Source: Celeribacter baekdonensis
GTDB taxonomy: Bacteria; Pseudomonadota; Alphaproteobacteria; Rhodobacterales; Rhodobacteraceae
Length of the DNA: 64,000 nt
Assembly (NCBI RefSeq): GCF_003047105.1
Contig: NZ_CP028472.1
Coordinates: 124,001 to 188,000 of the forward strand
Reading direction: 5' to 3'
The notes below the pieces were generated by a model, which ran no database searches, was not told the DNA's origin, and worked only from the letters and a program-made list of their open reading frames with translations. Positions 59,667-64,000 of this stretch are shown here, one piece after another (within the stretch, counting starts at the first letter, position 1; every line of letters begins with the position of its first letter). The position numbers were made by a program, and so were the translations under genes.

Positions 59667-61390
59667 ATGAAACTTAACTTTAAATCCACCACGGCGGTGG
59701 TCGCGGCGTTGGCGTGTTTCGCAAGCCCGTCCTTCGCCGACATGGAGGCGGCAAAGGAATTCCTGGACGCTGAGATTGGCGATCTGTCCAGCCTCAGCCG
59801 GGCGGAACAAGAACAAGAAATGCAGTGGTTTGTCGACGCCGCCGCCCCCTTTGCTGGCATGGACATCAAGGTCGTGTCGGAAACCATCGACACCCATATC
59901 TTTGAATCCAAGGTTCTGGCCGAGGCGTTTACCAAAATCACGGGCATCAACATCACCCACGACTTGATCGGCGAAGGTGATGTTGTTGAAAAGCTGCAAA
60001 CCCAGATGCAGTCCGGCGAAAACATCTATGACGCCTATATCAATGACTCCGATCTGATCGGGACGCATTGGCGCTATCAACAGGCGCGCAGCCTGACCGA
60101 CTGGATGGCGAATGAGGGCAAGGATGTCACCAATCCCGGTCTTGATCTGGCCGATTTCATCGGGACTCAGTTTACCACTGGCCCTGATGGGGAACTCTAT
60201 CAATTGCCTGACCAACAATTCGCGAACCTGTACTGGTTCCGGTACGATTGGTTCAACGACGACAAGAACAAGGCCGATTTCAAAGCGAAATACGGCTACG
60301 ATTTGGGTGTTCCCGTCAATTGGGCCGCCTATGAGGACATAGCCGAATTCTTCACCGGACGCGATCTGAGCCATATGGGTGTCGAAGGCGAAGTCTTTGG
60401 CAATATGGACTACGGGAAGAAAGATCCTTCGCTTGGCTGGCGCTACACCGATGCGTGGATGTCCATGGCAGGCATGGGCGATGTGGGTGAACCCAATGGT
60501 TTGCCCGTCGATGAATGGGGCATTCGTGTGAATGAGAAGTCCCAGCCCGTCGGTGCCTGTATGACGCGTGGTGGCGCGACCAATTCCCCTGCGGCGGTCT
60601 ATGCTGTGGACAAGGCGATCAAGTGGCTCAAGGACTACTCCCCGCCCTCCGCCCAAGGCATGACATTCTCTGAGGCGGGTCCGATCCCGGCGCAGGGCAA
60701 TGTGGCGCAGCAAATGTTCTGGTACACCGCCTTTACGGCTGCGACGGTTCTGCCCGACCTGCCTGTGATGAACGAGGATGGTACGCCGAAATGGCGCATG
60801 GCCCCCTCGCCGCACGGTGCCTATTGGGAAGACGGCATGAAGGTCGGCTATCAGGACGTGGGGTCCTGGACGCTGATGAAATCCACTCCCGTGGATCGCG
60901 CCAAGGCGGCGTGGCTCTATGCACAGTTCGTCACCTCGAAAACCGTGGACGTAAAGAAAGCGCATGAAGGGCTGACCTTTATCCGCGAGTCCACAATTCA
61001 GCACCAGAGCTTCACCGATCGCGCCCCAAACTTGGTGGCCTGGTGGAATTCTACCGCTCGCCAGCCCGCACCCAGTGGTCGCCGACGGGCACCAACGTGC
61101 CTGACTATCCCAAACTGGCACAGCTGTGGTGGCAGAACATCGGTGACGCCATGTCCGGCTCCAAATCCACGCAAGACGCCCTCGACGGCCTTTGCGGCGA
61201 TATGGAATCGGTTATGGCCCGTATCGAACGCTCGGGCGTTCAGGGCGACATCGGTCCCAAGATGAACCCCGAACAAGGTGCCGAGTATTGGCTGGAACAG
61301 CCGGGCGCACCCAAGCCCAAACTCGCAAACGAGCGCCAGGAACCCAAGACCGTCGCTTATGACGAGATGATCAAATCCTGGAGCAAATAA
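59667..61390 (+). pseudogene. glpV: Polyol ABC transporter binding protein (GlpV-like), frameshifted
   Basis: Periplasmic binding protein. The signal peptide is clear (MKLNFKSTTAVVAALACFAS, cleavage after FA). The large CUT1-type domain runs to TIQHQSFTDRAP, after which the frame breaks. One more A in AAA (61028-61030) restores KLGGLVEFYRSPARTQWSPT and continues to the stop at 61390, giving 574 residues, normal for GlpV. The C-terminus reads EMIKSWSK as expected. GGGAGGAAGAA precedes the ATG. Loss would disable the whole importer while its other genes look intact, which makes a sequencing error plausible. Confidence 0.85.
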
Positions 61391-61397
61391 CCCCTGC

Positions 61398-61424
61398 GAC
61401 CCGGCGGTTATGCGCCGCCGGGTC
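61398..61424 (+). terminator. Strong GC-rich hairpin after the binding-protein gene
   Basis: GACCCGGCGG (61398-61407) and CCGCCGGGTC (61415-61424), ten perfect pairs, 7-nt loop, seven bases after the stop. No U-run follows. Likely an mRNA-stabilising or read-through-limiting hairpin before the ThDP enzyme gene. Confidence 0.6.
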
Positions 61425-61482
61425 GGTCCACCCTGAAACCCGGTCGGCCGCTATGGCACCGGAACCTTTTGGAGAAACTCAT

Positions 61483-63276
61483 ATGACTGATCCCAAGCCC
61501 CATATCGGCGACCTCGTGGCTGAAATGCTTGCAAAGTCCGGCGTCGAATATGTTTTCGGTATGCCGGGCGGGCAAACCACGGCCCTGCATGACGGAATTT
61601 CCCGACGCCAAGACCGGATTAAACACATCCTGATGCGCGACGAACGCAACGCCGCCTATGCCGCCGACGGCTATGCCCGGATCACCGGCAAGCCCGGCGT
61701 GTGTGACGTGACGGTTGGCCCCGGTTCCAACCTATTGCCCGCCGGATTTCTTGAGGCGCTGAACGCCTCGATCCCGATGCTGGGCATCATCGGGGAATTG
61801 CCCCTGGACTGGTTGCCGCTGAAGGAAAAAGGCATCGCCAGCCAAGGTTACGATCAGCTCTCCTTTTTCAAGACCTGTTCGAAAGAGGCGTTTTTGGTGC
61901 CGTCCATCGCCGCCCTGCCGGAACTGATCCGCACCTCGTTGCGTATCGCCACCGCTCCGCGTCCCGGCCCTGTGGCCCTCATCATCCCGCATGACATCTT
62001 TGATGCGGATTGGGACATGGATACCCTGCTGACCAATGTCGATGATCGCAGCGTGCGCACGCCCTACCTGCGTTCGGTTGCACCGCCCAGTGAAATCGAC
62101 AAGGCGATTGCCCTGATCAAAAAGGCCAAGCGCCCTGTCCTGGTCTGCGGCGGCGGTGTGCATGGCGCAGATGCCTGCGACGAGGTGACTGCATTTGCCG
62201 ACCGTTTGGGCGCGCTGGTGGTCACCAGCCTGTCCGGCAAAGGGTCCGTGCCCGAAACTCGCGATTATGTGGCGGGCGTGCTCAATCCGCTTGGGTCTAA
62301 GGCGGCAATTGATCTGGTTCCTGAGGCGGATTTGGTGATCTGGTGCGGGTCCAAGGTCAGCCAGAACACCGGCATGAACTGGTCTTTGCCGACAGCGGAA
62401 CAGGCCACCATAACCATCGACTTTGATCCGCTTGAACATGGCCGCACCTTCCGTCCGACAGTGCCGCTTTTGGGCGATGTGCGCAGCATGGTTCAGGCGC
62501 TGGATGCCGCCCTTGGCGAAAGCCGCGCCGATGCCAACCCCGAGTGGATGGCCCGCATTGCCGAGGTCAAGGCGGAGTGCGACAAACTCAAGGCCGTTGA
62601 AATGGCATCGGATCAAATTCCGGTCCTGCCGCCGCGCGTCATGGCCGAACTCGACAAACGCTTGGGTGAAAAGGACATTGTGGTCTCAGACGCGTCCTTT
62701 TCTGCCGGGTGGATTTCCGGCTATCTGCCCGCGCGCAAAACGGGGCGAAAATTCGTCTTTGCCCGCGGCCAAGGCGGGCTTGGCTATTCCGTTCCCGGTG
62801 CCATCGGCGTTGCGTCGGTCATCGAAGAGGGCGGGCACGTTGTGACACTGGCTGGCGACGGTGCCTTTTCCTACACCATTGGCGAGCTGGCCACGCAGGC
62901 GCAGTACAACATGCCGATCGTGAACATCGTCATCAACAATGGCACATTGGGTTGGATTAAGCTGTGGCAGGAAATCTTTTTCAAGAACCCGCAATCCTGC
63001 GCCCTGGAAAAGCAGGATTACGTTCCCGGATATGCAGCTGCGGCGGCGGGGCTTGGGCTGAAAGGCATCTATGTCGAAAAGCCCGATGACATCGGTAAGG
63101 CACTGGACGAGGCCTTTGCCCATGACGGGCCCTCGGTTGTCGAGGTGCGTATTGATGATCGTGCCACACCGATCCATTCCTTCAAGCGCCGTATGCGTGA
63201 ACCCGAAGACAAGCCGCGTCCGCGGCCCGGCACGGTCTATAAGCTGCGCGAATGGAAAATCTCTCCGGATTTGTAA
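61483..63276 (+). CDS. Thiamine-diphosphate-dependent enzyme (acetolactate synthase-like)
   Basis: Three-domain ThDP enzyme of 597 residues. The N-terminal PYR domain is AEMLAKSGVEYVFGMPGGQT with the cofactor-activating Glu in MRDERNAAYAADGYARITG. The central domain follows (RPVLVCGGGVHGADACDEV). The C-terminal PP domain has GDGAFSYTIGELATQAQ ending in an Asn-Asn (IVINNGTLGWI). It is of the ALS/oxalyl-CoA decarboxylase/sulfoacetaldehyde acetyltransferase superfamily. Being next to polyol genes and not to ilvN or ilvC, it is unlikely to be biosynthetic ALS. It may act on a keto product of the polyol path. Reaction unknown. Confidence 0.83.
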   Translation: MTDPKPHIGDLVAEMLAKSGVEYVFGMPGGQTTALHDGISRRQDRIKHILMRDERNAAYAADGYARITGKPGVCDVTVGPGSNLLPAGFLEALNASIPMLGIIGELPLDWLPLKEKGIASQGYDQLSFFKTCSKEAFLVPSIAALPELIRTSLRIATAPRPGPVALIIPHDIFDADWDMDTLLTNVDDRSVRTPYLRSVAPPSEIDKAIALIKKAKRPVLVCGGGVHGADACDEVTAFADRLGALVVTSLSGKGSVPETRDYVAGVLNPLGSKAAIDLVPEADLVIWCGSKVSQNTGMNWSLPTAEQATITIDFDPLEHGRTFRPTVPLLGDVRSMVQALDAALGESRADANPEWMARIAEVKAECDKLKAVEMASDQIPVLPPRVMAELDKRLGEKDIVVSDASFSAGWISGYLPARKTGRKFVFARGQGGLGYSVPGAIGVASVIEEGGHVVTLAGDGAFSYTIGELATQAQYNMPIVNIVINNGTLGWIKLWQEIFFKNPQSCALEKQDYVPGYAAAAAGLGLKGIYVEKPDDIGKALDEAFAHDGPSVVEVRIDDRATPIHSFKRRMREPEDKPRPRPGTVYKLREWKISPDL

Positions 63277-63317
63277 GGACGGTTCAGAAAATCATGTCGT
63301 TTGACGCGATGGACATT

Positions 63318-63342
63318 AAGGGCGGGGGATTTCCCCGCCCTT
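63318..63342 (+). terminator. Rho-independent-type terminator of the polyol operon
   Basis: AAGGGCGGGG-gattt-CCCCGCCCTT, ten perfect pairs with a 5-nt loop, then GGTTTGTT. It lies 42 bases after the last gene of the operon and faces the convergent MFS gene. Confidence 0.75.
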
Positions 63343-63453
63343 GGTTTGTTCTGTCACAGTAACATATTGGCAGAGAACCAGCGATCAGAGGGTCACTGTT
63401 GTGGGTGCACGCAGGTGAGAGTTTGCGCCTGTTCACAGCGTTGAAAGCATCCC

Positions 63454-64000
63454 TTAATGCGCTGCGCCGCTTACCCCTTTGCCCGGTTTGCGCATCAACA
63501 GAGCCGCCAAAGCCAAGCCGGCAAAAAGCACGGAGATCAACACAAAAATGTCGATGAAGGACATCACGGTCGCCTGCGTCTTCAGCCGCCCCGCCATTTG
63601 CACAAGCGCGCCCGCTTGACCGTCATACCCGCGTGCCGTCAAATTGGCTGCCATCATGTTGAGTTGGCGCATCGCTTCGCTGCTGGACCACGTGATCGCC
63701 TCGCTGAGCCGCGCGTAATGCAATTCCCCCCGGTTTGTCAGGATCGTGTTGATCACCGCAAGCCCCATCGCACCGCCAAGGTTTCGCATCAGGTTAAACA
63801 ACCCCGATCCCCCCTTCATTTTGTCCGGGGATAAGGTGCTTAGTGCCAAATTGTTGATCGGCACCATGGACAGCATCAGGGACATGCCTCTGAGGATTTG
63901 TGGCCAAAGCAGTTCGTGAAAGTCCCAGTCGTCGGTCATGCCGGTCAACATCTTTGTTGACGCCGCAAAGCCCAAAAATCCAACAAGCAGCATCAGGCGC
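63454..64000 (-). CDS. MFS efflux transporter, DHA2/EmrB type, 5' end outside window
   Basis: C-terminal about 180 residues of a 14-helix drug:proton antiporter. Helices are visible (MLLVGFLGFAASTKMLTG at the window edge; FIDIFVLISVLFAGLALAAL near the end). The DHA2 loop GGSGLFNLMRNLGGAMGLAV is present with PINNLALSTLSPDK before it. EmrB-like exporters move hydrophobic compounds out of the cell. The start lies beyond base 64000. Confidence 0.85.
   Translation of the reverse strand, partial: RLMLLVGFLGFAASTKMLTGMTDDWDFHELLWPQILRGMSLMLSMVPINNLALSTLSPDKMKGGSGLFNLMRNLGGAMGLAVINTILTNRGELHYARLSEAITWSSSEAMRQLNMMAANLTARGYDGQAGALVQMAGRLKTQATVMSFIDIFVLISVLFAGLALAALLMRKPGKGVSGAAH

Noticed and set aside
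59652..61121. 489-codon open frame on the minus strand
   Set aside because: Antisense to the GlpV-like gene, which has signal peptide, RBS and family similarity.
1..64000. CRISPR arrays, tRNA or rRNA genes
   Set aside because: No evenly spaced direct repeats and no cloverleaf or rRNA-like segments were recognised on reading both strands; no tool-based scan was possible.

Overview
The window reads as an alphaproteobacterium, most likely a Rhodobacterales (Roseobacter-type) genome. The grounds are evenly GC-rich coding, several Liv-type and TRAP uptake systems, a GlpSTPQUV-type polyol transporter, and an iolC fused to a DUF2090 domain. The genus is inference. Nearly everything is transport plus catabolism, arranged as self-contained modules (transporter + enzymes + own regulator) separated by scars of mobile DNA.

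Layout. (1) 1-1818: end of a Liv-type permease and a zinc alcohol dehydrogenase. (2) 1990-13470, minus strand: an 11-gene operon. A Liv-type ABC importer (binding protein, SMP-30 lactonase-like protein, LivH, LivM, LivG, LivF) leads into SDR, alpha/beta hydrolase, Baeyer-Villiger-type monooxygenase, SDR and aldehyde dehydrogenase. The enzyme set fits alcohol -> ketone -> ester/lactone -> hydroxy acid -> acid. A further SDR and a divergent IclR regulator (13841-15534) close the module. (3) 15.5-20 kb: a scar region with IS110, TniA-type and IS481/IS3-type transposase remnants, a VOC/MarR/EVE island with two adjacent operator palindromes, and an orphan binding-protein gene carrying an amber codon. 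(4) 20.0-33.7 kb: CaiB-type CoA-transferase (frameshifted), thioesterase and IclR regulator, divergent from acyl-CoA ligase, MaoC dehydratase, TRAP transporter, methylcrotonyl-CoA carboxylase-type subunits, HMG-CoA lyase and enoyl-CoA hydratase. This is the lower leucine pathway without isovaleryl-CoA dehydrogenase, apparently fed by an imported C5 acid. It ends in a broken acetoacetate CoA-transferase gene. (5) 33.7-36.2 kb: a chimeric scar (CoA-transferase / peptide-ABC ATPase / Tn3 transposase fragments) and a class II Fic protein. (6) 36.2-49.0 kb: a myo-inositol locus (LacI regulator; iolG; ABC importer; second Gfo/Idh dehydrogenase, frameshifted; iolC-DUF2090, iolD, iolE, iolB; TIM-barrel isomerase) with two identical LacI-type operators. 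(7) 49.0-50.8 kb: flavin monooxygenase remnant, internally deleted istB, and a defective IS3-family copy. (8) 50.96-63.3 kb: a polyol locus with GntR regulator, GlpD-type dehydrogenase, a divergent FGGY kinase, GlpSTPQUV-type transporter and a thiamine-diphosphate enzyme, closed by a strong terminator. (9) 63454-64000: end of an MFS/DHA2 efflux gene.

Three otherwise intact genes (20.99, 42.02, 61.03 kb) each lack one base in a homopolymer, so sequencing error is as likely as true decay. Several binding-protein genes are followed by GC-rich hairpins that could set binding protein above permease expression. No tRNA, rRNA or CRISPR array was seen.
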